Positions 48,773-62,085 of a stretch of 64,000 nucleotides of DNA are shown here, piece after piece (positions within the stretch are counted from its first letter, which is position 1; each line of letters begins with the position of its first letter). Origin of the DNA: Rhineura floridana (lineage: Eukaryota > Chordata > Lepidosauria > Squamata > Rhineuridae); assembly GCF_030035675.1 (NCBI RefSeq), contig NC_084487.1, positions 92,514,486 to 92,578,485 on the forward strand. Reading direction: 5' to 3'. Both the position numbers and the translations under genes were made by a program. The notes beneath the pieces are model-generated. The model saw nothing but the letters and a program-made list of their open reading frames with translations. It made no database searches and was not told where the DNA came from.

Positions 48773-49095
48773 ACAGGAGGGAGGGATGTGTGCTCTTGAC
48801 CTATGGGGAGGGAAGGAGCACTGGTGACCCATGGGGGGTGGAAGTGAGCGCTGGTGACCCGGAAGAGGGAGGGGGAGTGCTGGTGACCCGGAAGAGGGAG
48901 GGGGAGTGCTCGTGACCCGGAAGAGGGAGGGGGAGTGCTGGTGACCTGGGGGAGGGAGGGAGGGGGAGCACTGTCAACCCATGGCATGGGGGAGCATTGG
49001 ACACCCATGGGGTGGGGTGAGGGAGGGGGACAGCTGGTGAGCCGTGTGCAGGGGGAGAGCTGGCGACCCATAGGAGGAGTGTTGGTGACAGTAGG
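48773..49095. repeat. G-rich minisatellite, 29-bp unit
   Basis: Tandem units of GACCCGGAAGAGGGAGGGGG plus AGTGCTGGT. Exact 29-bp spacing holds between the units starting at 48856, 48885, 48914 and 48943; outer units are degenerate. The G runs are on the plus strand. Confidence 0.9.
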
Positions 49096-49489
49096 CAGGG
49101 ATGGCAAGCGAAGCGAGCAGGTAACATTGCAGGCTTGCTGACTACCAGTTTTCATAGTGAAGTAACCTCACAGCTACCTTTTCGTGAATGCTGAGGAAGA
49201 AAGATCTTACACTTCCATCACAAAAACAGTTGTGCAATGTCAATTATATTTGATATTTCATCACATAAAAACAATACATTCTTGCTTAGAATTATTAAAA
49301 AAATGCTACTCCAGTACAGAGGAGGACCTTTGTAATTAATGGACGTGGCTAATTTAAGTCAATTAATTTCAGTGGGTCTACTCTGGGTAAACCTTAGTCA
49401 GAGACAACACATAATGTTTCCAATTTTAGCATTATCAACCAAAACACAGAATATTTGACTGTTCCATCTACTCATCATAGAGGATGTTA

Positions 49490-50085
49490 ATATTTATTTA
49501 TTTATTAGATTTATATCCCACCCTTCCTCCCAGTAGCAGCCCAGGGCGGCAAACAAAAGCACTAAAAACACTTTAAAACATCATAAAAACAGACTTTAAA
49601 ATATATTAAAACAAAACATATTTAAAATCATTTTTAAAAAAGCTTTAAAAACATCTTAAAAAAAAAAAGCTTTAAAATGTATTAAAAAGCAATTCCAGCA
49701 CAGACACAGACTGGGATAAGGTCTTTACTTAAAAGGCTTGTTGAAAGAGGAAGGTCTTCACTAAGTGCCAAAAAGATAACAGAGATGGTGCCTGTCTAAT
49801 ATTTAAGGGGAGGGAATTCCACAGGGTAGGTGCCACTACACTAAAGGCCCGCTTCCTATATTATGTGGAATGGGCCTCCTGATAAGATGGTATCTGCAGA
49901 AGGCCCTCACCTGCAGAGCGCAGTGATCAACTGGGTATATAAGACGGTCTTTCAGGTATCATGTTCCCAAGCTGTATAGGGCTTTGCACACCAAAACTAG
50001 AACCTTGAACTTAGCCCAGTAGCTAATAGGTAGCCAGTGCAATTATTTCAGCAGCAGGGTGACACATTGGCAATAATAGAGGGGA
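49490..50085 (-). mobile_element. L2-type LINE 3' end
   Basis: AT-rich tail (ttatttatttatt), 'atatcccacccttcctcccagtagcagcccagggcggc', an A-rich UTR, then decayed ORF2 end ('aaaactagaaccttgaacttagcccagtag...tagccagtgcaatt' is the FKVLVL...LHWL region reversed). The piece at 62645-62815 is the same subfamily. Confidence 0.75.
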
Positions 50086-50944
50086 AAATATCGGCTACAA
50101 TGATTATTGAGTTTTATCCAACATAAGACTTGATGAAAAGACACTCCAACTAATAAAATGATCAATTGGCTTTGATGGTCTCCAAAATGTGAACAGTATA
50201 AGAAGAAATATATCGTTTCCATTCACTGGTAAAGCAGATTCTACAGCAGCAGTAATACTTACCCAGCATACCCGTTTTATGCTTGAAATGTGTGTTTGGT
50301 AGGTGTCAGAAAATATTTCCTTTCCATTCCTCCCTCCCCCCAAATTAAGACTATTTTTAGATGCACAACTTGCTTTCTCATGACCCCAATCAGTGCTTGA
50401 CTAACAATGTTAAACACAATTCTGCTTCCTTTGACTTAACTGTTCTCCACGTAAAGACTGGAAACTGATTTTGTACCAAATAAAGAATGGAACACATTAA
50501 TATGATCCTTACTGTGCAATTCCATATTCCTGCATTCAGTTCAATAATAATACTAATCTTATTCCTTTTAGCTTTCTCTTGGCTGGATACAATTAAGGGG
50601 CAGGGGGAGATACTGATGCAGTGATTCGAGTGGTGTCCCTCCCAGTTTAGTGTGCAATAAACTGCCCGTATCTTCAGATTGTTATGGGTTTTATCATTCG
50701 GCATTCTTGCCCAGCCTGTTCTTATTGGGTAGTGAGCTAACGGGAAACCATTTCCCAATAGCAAACTGGTGTTAATGACTCCTCATAAACTAAGCAACTA
50801 TTATACAGCAAGAATTTATCACGTAAAAAACCAACAACGCGAAACGTGTTCAACGTGAAACCCTATCATGAAACGCAGATGGTGTGACTCAAGACTTAGC
50901 TTTAATCCTTAAATAAGGCGTCCAAACTGGCACCTGTTGGAGCA

Positions 50945-51537
50945 TAAATTTATTTATTTATTTATTGCATTTGTATACTGCCCCATAGCCGAAGCTCTCT
51001 GGACGGTTTACAACAATTAAAAACATTAAAAACAAATATACAAATTTAAAAACACATTTTTAAAAAGCAATTTAAAAACACATGCTAAAATGTCTGGGAG
51101 AAGAGGAACGTCTTGAACTGGCGCCAAAAAGATAACAGTGTTGGCGCCAGGCGCACCTCATCAGTCAGATCATTCCATAATTTGGGGGCCACCACTGAGA
51201 AGGCCCTCTCCCTTGTTGCCACCCTCCCAGCTTCCCTCAGAGTAGGCACCCGGAGGAGGGCCTTGGATGTTAAGCGTAGTGTACGGGTGGGTTCGTGTCG
51301 GGAGAGGCAGTCCATCAGGTATTGTTGTCCTAAGCCATGTAAGGCTTTATAGGTTAAAACCAGCACCTTGAATCGAACTCGGAAACATACAGGCAGCCAA
51401 TGCAAGCAGGCCAGAATCAGTTTTATATGTTCGAACCGTCGAGTCCCTGTTACCAATCTGGCCAATGCATTTTGCACAAGCTGCAGCTTCCGAACCGTCT
51501 TCAAAGGCAGCCCCACGTAGAGCGCATTGCAGTACAT
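50945..51537 (-). mobile_element. L2-type LINE 3' end
   Basis: Minus strand, open for 150 codons (51537-51085): YCNALYVGLPLKTVRKLQLVQNALARLVTGTRRFEHIKLILACLHWLPVCFRVRFKVLVLTYKALHGLG...RAFSVVAPKLWNDLTDEVRLAPTLLSFWRQFKTFLFSQTF. It has an L2 UTR and (AAAT)n tail at 50945-51070. Close to the intact copy but 5'-truncated. Confidence 0.88.
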
Positions 51538-52054
51538 AACAATATGACATAAATAACAATATGATGGAATCCACCCTTAAGTGAAATTCAAATGATACCA
51601 GCCCCACATGAACTTGGGATTCTTGGTTCTCTTTCAGTCTCTAATTCATGGTAATACCAATTATTTCCCTTTCTTGTAGCATCATAAGCATTCAGTCAAG
51701 AGGAGGTCACTGCTATTTTCGGCAAAGAAAGAAACTTGTCCCGTTTCCAACGCATATAGCAAGAGTTTATTGCTGGCTGACCTAGAACCAGTTTGGATGG
51801 AACATCCTGGGGGGTTCCCAGAGCTGCATACGTTTTAAACACTTCATTGAAAGAGGTCTGTTAGAATAGGACCAATCCACAAATCCATGCTCAGGAAAAT
51901 GTATCAAGGAATATGGCTAGCCAATTAGCACATGGGTGCACCCGCCAGAAACATCCCAAGCCCCATCCTACAGATATGAAACACATTACCTCAAAAAAGG
52001 CCCTTGCAAAGCAGTTTCTATTGAGAAAGAACCTATTTCATATAGAATCATAGT

Positions 52055-52200
52055 ATGAAAGGGCAAAAGGTCCCTGGTTCAATCCCAACATCTCCAGGTA
52101 AGGCTGGGGGGAAAATTTGTCTGGACAGCCCCTGGTAGTCAGCATAGACAGTACTGAGCTAGATGGACCAATAAAGACTTTGTATGAGGCAGCTTTCTAT
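52055..52200 (+). mobile_element. tRNA-derived SINE
   Basis: B box 'ccctggttcaatccc', 'catctccaggtaaggctgg', and the end 'actgagctagatggaccaataaagactttgtatgaggcagctttctatg'. The A-box part is lost. Same family as 1-168. Confidence 0.8.
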
Positions 52201-55084
52201 GATCAATTTGGGGAAGACCTGACATTTTTCTACACCAGCGGCAAGGACCCTCAGGTTGGGAGTGGGTGGGAAATGCAGCCCTCCAAGCCTCTGTAGCCCT
52301 TGGGACTCTTCCTAGGCCACCCGCCCCCCGATCCAGAGGCTACACCTTTCCATGTTCCTGCTGTGCCCAGGCTTTTGCCTGCCTGCAATGTGGCCCTGAA
52401 CTGTGATAATGTCTCTTGCTTGCCTGGCTGGAGGATGGAGAATGGAGAGATGTGTGGCTGGGGCTGTATGTCGAAATGCCTGGTTTTTATTGGGCAAAGG
52501 TGAGAGTTGCACCTGTTGCTCTACCCACTTTTGCTGCTGGCCCTGGAAGGGTTCCCCATGGGGGAATGCAGCTCTTGGGCTGAAACAGGCTTCCTACCTT
52601 TGGCCTAGACAACCACCGCCCCTTCCCAGAAAAAGGAATATCTATACCTAAAACTCTACTCATTATCAAAAGTATAATGTAACGGTAACAAGACCAGACA
52701 TCCTGAAGACCAAAGAAAAGATTTAGGATTAATTTTTAAAAACCGCAGGTGGTTCAAATAACTATTATGTAGAGGGCGAGACTCCTTCCCGTCAACTCTG
52801 AGTGTAATGTTTCAACTAATGAAATTCTGGTAATGTATGTTTCTTTGTTTATATCTTCCTATTGTCTATTTCCTCCAAGAAACCCAGAAAGGTTTTTACT
52901 CCGCAATAACCCTGTGACGTAGGTAGGCTAAATGGTAATAAATTATCCAAAGGCACAGGATAAGTTTCATAGGTATGAACTAATTTAAACTTGAGATTCC
53001 CAAAACAGTCTAGCCTTTGCAGATAATAAAAAATTTGCTCTCTCATTTTTGGTGCAACATGTGAATTTTGATTTAAAAATTGAATGTGCACGTATACTTC
53101 TCCAGACTGTCAAAGAACACAAATGAAAACAAATTTTAAGAATTAAACCAAGATCTCAGCCTTATTTGGGTATTCAGAATCATCTAATGATAATTTGGAG
53201 GACATTGGGACTGTGCACATTCAACATGCCAGGCTCTCCCCAATGCTGCCCACACCTTTGGTGTGTGCATGTATGTGTATATAACATCTGCAGCAGAGCA
53301 CACTTGCAATGCACACATGGCTTCCCCATGTGCTGGAACCCTGAGTGCTCAACAGGGCTTAGGATTCTGCAGTTGCTACCACTTAAGACACATTTTGAAC
53401 AGTAATTGTAGAATCAGGATTTCAAAAAGCTTATAGCCTTAGCTGTCAGAAATGCAAATAGTACTTGCTTTTATTCTTTTTAAACAATATCTATTACATA
53501 TGTTCTGCAGTCCCATTAGACTTAAACACCTCAAATCCATTATGAGCTCAACGTGAACCTTTTGCACTCACAAGCTTCCTTCCCTTCAATCTCAATGGAG
53601 AAAGCAGAGCTGTGTGCTCAAACAAATCATCAGATGGCAAAACGTCACTGCCTCATCGCCTTCTAGCCTGGCAAGTATGTTTTCTCTCTGGGTTTAGTTT
53701 GTTTCATTTAATAATGTGCACAGTAGTTCACTTTTCTCCATCAAAGGTGGAACCAAAATGGCTTCCAGGAGCAAAGATTAAAAACCATCAAATTATATAT
53801 TACAAACCAAAGTTGCAAAATGCAAAGCAACAAAAAAAGAAAATGACAATAACTAGGTGAGGTGGCCATGATTTGTATCAACAGATCAAGTGAGAATGAG
53901 TGTTAATGAATTCCCAAGTATTCATGCTGACAAGCGATAGCTGCCGCTTTCATTCAAATATTCTGTGAACTCACCCTAAGTTTGTGTTCTTCATGGCTGT
54001 GGACGAAAATGTGTAAATAAGAGGAGAATTTGTATGAACAGCTCAGAAATGACGCCCCCACCCAGCCCCAAAAATGGCAATCAAATATCACATTTTGAGA
54101 TATTTTGTAAGTCATTCTTCTAATTCTGCACCATTTTATGAACATGTATATTAGTGAAGAGAAACATAAGCAGGACGTTTATTTATCCCGCCATTGGCTA
54201 CACTACAAAATGGGTGAAATTGGACATTGTCACCCTTCTCATTAATATTAATTGGAGCCTGAAAATGAAATGTCACACTGTGGCGTAGAACCAAACTTTA
54301 ACTGACAACTATGGAGGAAACAGGAAACTACTGTTAAATGCAGGCAGCGCTAGCCATTGTGACACCTGGGGATATTTAGCCACAGCTGCAGATGGAGTTA
54401 ATTGTCCAGCTCAGCTCCCTTGCTGTCTAAGCAGTGCAATTAAAATCTCAGTCTTAAGTGTAAATTGAGATCTCAATAAACGTTTGGTCATCTACAAGAC
54501 ACTCAAATGGCTACTGCTCAGCGTCTCGAGGAAGCTAAGCATCAGCTTGTGATTTTTCAGTCTTATGGAAGACATTAAACACATCAGGTTTGGTTGTAAG
54601 AACGATCATAATAGAAATCAGATCCTGGATACAAAAGAAGATACATGCCCCAAAGGGGTCAAATTAGACATTAAATACAACAATGACTTTTTTTTCTTTC
54701 AAGGATGCACAAACACGTGTACTAAAGGCACCTCTGACACAGTTTCAGGCTCTCTCAGAGATTTATGTGAAGTTGACACCAAAATGGGGCACAGTACAGA
54801 TTGGTCTTTGTCCTCTCTTGTTGCTTAGATTTAGTCTTCAAGAGCCATAACTCCTGAGGGATGCTCCAAGTCACATAGCTAGTACTTATAAATAGCAACA
54901 ATTGTGAATCAAAGAACACTTGTTCCGTGTTATATGTATCTCAGAGTATCTCCTAAACTGTGGCCTTCAAAATATAGCTGAACTTATTATATGGTTTGTA
55001 TTTGTTGGAAACTACACAGATTTTCTAAAAAATGAAATAGCAGTATACAAATATGTTTATAAATAAACTAACTAAAACTCCTAT

Positions 55085-55170
55085 CATCTTTGGCCATTGC
55101 CCATGGTGGCTAGAGTTGATGGGAGTTACAGTTCAGTAATATATAGAAGGACACAGGTTAGCCACACCTG
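55085..55170. mobile_element. MITE fragment
   Basis: 'tcatctttggccattgcccatggtggctagagttgatgggagttacagttc...gccacacctg' is the right half of the family at 1699 and 60026. Confidence 0.5.
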
Positions 55171-55504
55171 CCCTAAAAGAGGCTGATTCAGTTCAGACCT
55201 AATGGGAAACCATGGTTTACTACTATGAGAACAAGCCACAACAAACCTAAGAGGTTGCTTAATCCCCTCTTTTCCTATTTCATGTACCAAAGGAAATGAT
55301 GGAAAGCTTCTGCTTTCAGTTTCAATCTAACTACCGTTTCCTGTAACATCTGAAAAGAGATTGTATGTTTTGCTTAAACTATTGTCTGAGAACAAGCCAG
55401 GATCTAAAGGCACAGTTTGACTCTGGTTTATTCTCCCTAAATAGCTTAGCTAGAAGGAGGAGAGGGGGAGTGCATAATAATCTAAACCATGGTTTAGATT
55501 TGTG

Positions 55505-55612
55505 GTGGACAACTTGTGGCCCTCCAGATGTTGTTGGATTCCAACTCTCATCAGCCCCAACAGTGTGGCCAGATGATGGGAGCTGTAGTCCAACAGAATC
55601 TGGAGGACACAA
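55505..55612. mobile_element. hAT-type MITE
   Basis: CTTGTGGCCCTCCAGATGTTGTTGGATTCCAACTCTCATC is mirrored by GATGGGAGCTGTAGTCCAACAGAATCTGGAGGACACAA. Confidence 0.75.
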
Positions 55613-55709
55613 TGTCATGAATATTAAAGTAAAATATATCCATTTTTGTCTCAGATGCCTTTGGACTCATGCTTTTAAAGATTTTTTAAAGAATGATTTT
55701 TGAAGATAT

Positions 55710-55805
55710 TCTAAAGATGTTTTTAGCATTTTATTGCCCATTTGCTGCCCTGGACTCCTTTGGGGAGAAAGAGTGAGACATAAATTTAATAAATAAATAT
55801 ATAAT
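55710..55805 (+). mobile_element. L2-type LINE 3' end
   Basis: 'gctgccctggactcctttggggagaaagagtgagacataaatttaataaataaat', like 18225-18306. Confidence 0.65.
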
Positions 55806-56744
55806 AAAAATTCTTATTGTGGTTTTTTGTGTTTTCCTGAACCTCGTAAGACTCTTGCTGTGCAAACAGCTTGCCTAATAATCCTACCTTATTGTTGTCT
55901 CCTCTCTCTCATAGAAGAATGTTAAAGGAAGTATGAAAAGATTAGAGATATTTAGTCTCATTTTAGGACTGATTCAGTCTCATGATTTTTTTTAAATCTC
56001 TGCCTATTCCACTTTGCTTTTCACTTCAGTTAAGTCAATGTTTTAGAGTCATAAACAAGTTCAGACATACACCTACAGAATATTCCTAAACTCAAGGGGG
56101 AAAACAACATATAGTACAGATAAGGAATTCAGAAGAAGCCTGCCTGATTAGTCTGTATTGTTAATATCTACGGCTTATGATGTAAATGAGTGAAGATGAG
56201 ATGGAATACTTTGGGGAATGGACAGAGTTCAAAACATGTCATGGTTAGGGGTAGCCCAAAGACAAGGAAGGGAACTCAGCCATAACCTAAAAGTCAAGAA
56301 TCTTGTTTTGGAACCTATTGTTTGGAGAACACTGGGAAATAAACATTATGCCCAGACCATTAATTTTGATAAAATCAACTGTTTCTTGTTAAAGAATTCT
56401 GAACTTTGTTGGTTTCTTTGTTAACTATCATGTAGTAACCCATCAAGAATGGTATAAATATTAGAGGATTTCATACAGCAAGTTAGATGCTCCCACCAGA
56501 GCCTCCGTGGCTCTTGGGGCAGTAAAGCTCCTTCCAACAGCATCTTGGCTTTGGCTGTGTACACTAGGGAATGTACTGGATGTTGGATACTGAGATCAAG
56601 ACGGGGGTGTTGTTTTTCGGTCTTGCATATGGACTATCACCCACACCAGTCTTTGTGCAAGGGTGGGAAGACTCACATCACGAGTTTCCATCTGAAGGCG
56701 CACATTTTGGACTATACAGATGAGAAGCCTTATTGTAACTGAAT

Positions 56745-56900
56745 TAGTTTTTATGTTATTGTTTAGCTTTCTTGCTTAGTGTTTGGTGTTTTTGATGTTT
56801 TATATGTTTTTTGCTTTGTACGTCGCTCAGAGTGGCTGGGTAGCCAGCCAGATGAGCGACTAAGAAATCAAATAAATAAATAAAAATAATAAATAATTCG
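56745..56900 (+). mobile_element. L2-type LINE 3' end
   Basis: 'tttgtacgtcgctcagagtggctgggtagccagccagatgagcgactaagaaatc' followed by (AAAT)n. The UTR layout matches the 42-kb L2 (gtacaccgcccagagag...). Confidence 0.7.
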
Positions 56901-58639
56901 CCCTGCTCACCGCCAGCATCACGAAGGAGGAGGAAGCAGGAGAGAAGGAGCCCTCCCCAGGTGGAAGGACAGAACGGCTGCAGCAACAAAAGTCCTGTCA
57001 CTTCCTGGCATGTACAATGAACAACTTGGGGAGGGAGGATCAAACTCACCGGGCCCACACCTGATCTACAAGAATTCAACAGACCTTGTGAACAGACCCT
57101 ACTTGATCTCTACAAAAAAAACTCTGCCAAAAAAGGAGGGGAGGTCCTGATTACATGGACAAGCTTACCTATGCATACAGTTTGTGAAAACACAGGATCA
57201 GTTCAAAAGGTCCAGTGGACGTTTGTAGAGCAAGACTAGCGTGCACTATCCTGATCTGCCCTCCCCTCCAACACACATTCACTATACATGCCATGTTGTC
57301 TGAACAGGTTTACCAATAAGGAAAAATACAATTCAAATTAGGCCACCAGAAATTAATAAGCATCCAAATTAATAACCAGCGTGCAAGGAGGCTGCCAAGC
57401 CCCACCCTCTCTGGTGCATCATCTTTATTCTGTGAACACTCTTCACTAATTTGAGGGCAAATATCTACAGCGGGAAGCCTCCTCTACTCTCGGAGTCTCC
57501 TCAATCCATTAGAACCCTTCATATATCACAAGCTGAAATCATACGGGGAGCCTCCACAACTAAAGGTGAGTCCCTGCTTTTGACACCCACCCTCACACTT
57601 GAGAACACAGAAGATGACACACAGGAGGGGGCAAGTCTTGGCAACATGCCCCTGCTCCCCCTACAACAAGAGTGTCCACATAATTTTTCGGGAGGGGGGA
57701 GGCAAGGTCTATGAATTGTTACTACAGTTCATTCACATCCCACTCCACTCACCATTACATTTGGAATTCCAGGAGGGGTAAGTGGCCCACCTTGACTTCC
57801 TCTGCAGATACCCTTGCATAATTGTTTACATACGAATGTGGTGAATGCCTCAATAGGGCTGAGATTGTCAAAGAGAAACACAGAAGACAGAGAGCATGAA
57901 GATAAGCTACATAAAGCAGAACTATGAAAAAGGCTGAAACATGTCAAAGGCAAAGAAGAAGAAAAGGTGCCCAAGGCCCTTCCGTTAACAGAGCAAAACA
58001 GGAGAATTGTAAGGAGATCACACTGATGATTGAAAGAAGAGTAAACACCTATATTGAACAGATGCATGTACAGCAAGCAGAAATAAGAAAGAGAACTGTA
58101 GGAAACTGCAGTGTGGCAGAGCTAATGGAGACAAACATCATAAGGCGTTGCCTCAAAATCTGAATCAGCTTTGCCTGAAATACTCAAAAAGGAAAAACAC
58201 AAGCACTGACAAAAACTGAACAATACATTAAAAAAACTAGGATATGTCAGCAGAGGAAAAAATAAATGTAAGTGAATTAAGGGTAAGATACATCTGCTGC
58301 ATTTATGGTTTTGTATTTTTAAATAACTGTTATGATAAATTCAAAATAAAAATTTCAAAAAAGTATTTTTTAAAAAAACACTAGGGAAAAAGTAGTAATA
58401 AAAACAAAGAGAAATATTGTTGTGAATTAAAGAACCTTCTGTTCACAAAAGGAGTTCCACGGACGGAAGGGCTCCTTCAATGACAGCAACACTCTTTCCA
58501 TGACTGGAAGCTTCTGTTAAGACAACAAAAAACTTTCGGTGAAATCCAGGGATGGCTGCCAGTGGAATGGACATCGCTGGCAAAATGCATTCCCTCCCAG
58601 TCCCCAAAATCTGTTCTAGGGGTTTGGGAGCCTCGGGGG

Positions 58640-58672
58640 AGTGTGTGTGTGTGTGTGTGTGTACACGCACAC
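58640..58672. repeat. (GT)n microsatellite
   Basis: About 11 GT units followed by alternating AC-rich sequence. Confidence 0.9.
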
Positions 58673-58984
58673 ACAATTATAGGGATTATATAGATTATAT
58701 GTTACCCTTTGGATCCAAAGCAAAGTATGTCATTGTTTTGCAAGAGCAGTTAATGTGATCCCAATGAAATAGGTTTCAAAATCCATTTTAAATACCAGGT
58801 TTGCATACAGAAATCACTATAATTAAAAGTAATGCTTTAAAATCAAAACAGTGTTTTAGGAAAAGGCAGGACTGGAGCAAATCATACAACTGTGGAATTT
58901 CTGCGTGACTCCATACCGAGGAGAGGAGTTGTTGTGAGAATGAAGGATAAAATGAATAAATGAATAAATAAATGAAGCAAAAAA

Positions 58985-59850
58985 TCTTAATTTCACATAT
59001 ACGCTCATGGGGTCTGAACTGGCGGTGACCGACCAGGAGAGAGACCTCGGGGTTGTAGTGGACAGCACGATGAAAATGTCGACCCAGTGTGCGGCAGCTG
59101 TGAAAAAGGCAAATTCCATGCTAGCGATAATTAGGAAAGGTATTGAAAATAAAACAGCCGATATCATAATGCCATTGTATAAATCTATGGTGCCGCCGCA
59201 TTTGGAATACTGTGTACAGTTCTGGTCGCCTCATCTCAAAAAGGATATTATAGAGTTGGAAAAGGTTCAGAAGAGGGCAACCAGAATGATCAAGGGGATG
59301 GAGCGACTCCCTTACGAGGAAAGGTTGCAGCATTTGGGGCTTTTTAGTTTAGAGAAAAGGCGGGTCAGAGAAGACATGATAGAAGTGGATAAAATTATGC
59401 ATGGCATTGAGAAAGTGGATAGAGAAAAGTTCTTCTCCCTCTCTCATAATACTAGAACTCGTGGACATTCAAAGAAGCTGAATGTTGGAAGATTCAGGAC
59501 AGACAAAAGGAAGTACTTCTTTACTCAGCGCATAGTTAAACCATGGAATTTGCTCCCACAAGATGCAGTAATGGCCACCAGCTTGGATGGCTTTAAAAGA
59601 AGATTAGACAAATTCATGGAGGACAGGGCTATCAATGGCTACTAGCCATGATGGCTGTGCTGTGCCACCCTAGTCAGAGGCAGCATGCTTCTGAAAACCA
59701 GTTGCCGGAAGCCTCAGGAGGGGAGAGTGTTCTTGCACTCGGGTCCTGCTTGCGGGCTCCCCCAGGCACCTGGTTGGCCACTGTGAGAACAGGATGCTGG
59801 ACTAGATGGGCCACTGGCCTGATCCAGCAGGCTCTTCTTATGTTCTTATG
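58985..59850 (+). mobile_element. CR1-type LINE, 3' part
   Basis: 5'-truncated. The ORF (to stop at 59643-59645) is open for about 212 codons: ERDLGVVVDSTMKMSTQCAAAVKKANSMLAIIRKGIENK, IMPLYKSMVPPHLEYCVQFWSPHLKKDIIELEKVQKRATRMIKGMERLPYEERLQHLGLFSLEKRR, RKYFFTQRIVKPWNLLP. This is the region after the RT palm in CR1. A 3' UTR of about 205 bp ends 'gatccagcaggctcttcttatgttcttatg', the octamer-type CR1 end without poly(A). The open frame suggests moderate age. Confidence 0.9.
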
Positions 59851-59941
59851 ATAAAATAGGATAAACTCCTTGCAGGAAGACTAGGACTTACAGGTGATGG
59901 CAAATTAAATACCAAAGCCTTTACAATTGTTATATAGCAGA

Positions 59942-59964
59942 ACACACACACACACACACACACA
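59942..59964. repeat. (CA)n microsatellite
   Basis: About 11 CA units. Confidence 0.9.
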
Positions 59965-60025
59965 TTTTCTGTTGCCTATATGTATACTCATATGTATACA
60001 AGCACTGACACCAAAATATGCACTA

Positions 60026-60145
60026 GACCAGGAATGCGGAAACTGTGCCCTCTTGTTACATTGCAACTCTCATCATTCCTGGCCATTGGCTGTGTTGACT
60101 GAGGCTGATGGGAGTTGGAGTCCAACAACATTGGGAGGGCCAGAG
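60026..60145. mobile_element. hAT-type MITE
   Basis: 'ccaggaatgcggaaactgtgccctc...gcaactctcatcattcctggccattggctgtg' is mirrored by 'ctgatgggagttggagtccaacaacattgggagggcc'. Same family as 1699-1833. Confidence 0.65.
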
Positions 60146-61748
60146 GATCCCTCCTCGTATTCTGGACATAGCTGCATCACAGGAGTGTAGATGCCAGAAA
60201 GCATGATGGGGAACAATTCCAGAGATCACCACCACTGCCCGCATATGATAGAGAACATGACCTATGCACAGTGCCACAAGAAGGAGTCAGCATTGTCAGG
60301 CACTTGCCGAGACCTATATACCTGAAGGAGACTTAGTGATGACCCACGGAGCTTCCTGTTGCTCTTCCTTTTCACTTTGCTGCCTGTTCACCTGCCCTCC
60401 CCAAACAGGCAAGCAGTGACAAAGGTGAGTAGACAAAGCAACATCTTCCACATGGGGGCCCACCTAGAGACTGAGGCCTATTGAGGGAATTTGGCCCAAG
60501 GTTCCCACTGGGACCACTTCCCTTTTGGGTCAAATCCTGCAGGCAGTTCCTACTGAGAAGCATAATTAGTCTTGAATTCTTAAAAACCTTTCCACATTAG
60601 AATCCTAGGGGAAGGGAGCAAACGCTCATGGGGTGAAGGAAGCACACACAGTTACATTTTCATTTTTATTCTGACATTTCAGCAAAGGTGTTTTGTGGGT
60701 TTTTTTTAGAAACTGCAGTTCTGTTTGGAATACTCACCTCATGCTGGAACCTGTACAGCAAGGGAATGAATTCTGATGAAAACTGTTAGCACGCATTTTC
60801 AGACGGAAGATCTGCCAGAAATTCCTTTGGTCCCCAGTGCTGTACATATACCGGGTGAACTCTTTTTTTAAAGAAAACAGCCAACACTACAGCAACATAA
60901 TTTCTAATATACTTGCTGCTGTTGGAAAGGCCATTGCCATGAATATATCTTAGCAGCTCTGTGGAAAACCCTTGTCACTCTCTTCCTAAATATGTACCAA
61001 ATGGAAAATAAGATGGGAGCATTTAACGGATAGTGGAATAACCTGCCAGCTTGTTTTCTCCTCAGCAATTAAACTATTTTGCTATGCAAGAATTACACCT
61101 CTAGCTTGAGAAGGATGCCACCTGAAGGCAAAAGCTCTCACAGATAGTTGCCATTTTAGAAATGATACGTGTGTTTTACATAGAACACAAGCAATTTAAG
61201 AAACGGTTGCTAGACTTTCCAGCACATGGTATTTAACAAGTAGAATATATTGTGGCCCTGATCCAGCTGTGACTAAGACTGCAATCATAACAATCCAGTG
61301 AGTAAGCCCAATGGGACTTACTGCTGACTAGAAATGTAAAGAATTAGGCTGCACATTTAATTTTGAAAGCAACAGAACTTTACAACAAGTCATGGCTGAT
61401 TTGTTTCATCTATTTCAATAGGTTTCACGCACAGCAACATTTACCTGGGACTAACGCCTGGTCATATCATGCAAAAAACTGAGATTCAGCCTCCTCAAAA
61501 GGAATGGAAGAATGGAGTCCCCCCCTCCCAGTTTTAAATTACAAATGCGTGCTGTTCCCCAATGCAAAACAAAGATAAAACAAAATAGCAAAACTTATTC
61601 ACACAACAGTACATGCACATCCAAAACTAGATTACATGATTAATATGCAAAGAACAGTTTGTAACTATCAGGTAATGCAGGGGTTGCACTTTTCTGCTTA
61701 TGTGGGCAGGTTGTGACCAAAGGAGGCCTATAGTTTAGGCAGAATCTG

Positions 61749-61842
61749 AGGCTGCAATCCTATACACACTTACTTGACAGTAAGTCCCATTAAACTTAAT
61801 GAAACTACTTCTGAGGAGACATGCATAGGATTGCATTGAGAG
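61749..61842. repeat. palindromic dispersed repeat, good copy
   Basis: 'ggctgcaatcctatacacacttacttgacagtaagtcccattaaa' is mirrored by 'ttaatgaaactacttctgaggagacatgcataggattgcat'. The ends form an inverted TGCAATCCTAT pair. Confidence 0.7.
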
Positions 61843-62040
61843 TTGTTTTTATTTGATGAGCTAATTGTCCATTCTCACTGGTAAGAATTCTCACCATTCT
61901 TTGGTGAGACTAAATTCTAATCAATGGAAATTTGTCTTAGTAAAAGCACAAGACACAAAGCATCACACGCACACACACCAGAATTTCCTGCTCATAGGTG
62001 ATTAGGCACATTTTAGAAAGATCTGCTTTTCCAAAAGGAC

Positions 62041-62085
62041 TGCTTATAATCGTACACATACAAAATATGTGTACGATTATAAGCA
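62041..62085. repeat. perfect hairpin, 20-bp stem
   Basis: TGCTTATAATCGTACACATA (62041-62060), loop CAAAA, then its exact reverse complement (62066-62085). No mismatch. Confidence 0.95.

Noticed and set aside
48773-49095. CRISPR-like array because of regular 29-bp spacing
   Set aside because: The units are directly adjacent with no unique spacers, and this is a vertebrate intron.
48516-49155. ORFs of 75, 161, 108 and 68 codons over the minisatellite
   Set aside because: Repetitive proline-, serine- or glycine-rich translations of a G-rich tandem repeat on both strands; a by-product of the repeat.
57924-58163. 79-codon lysine/arginine-rich frame that could be a LINE ORF1 piece
   Set aside because: No motif could be matched; only an A-rich end with AATAAAAATTTC hints at a LINE. 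Not enough to call.
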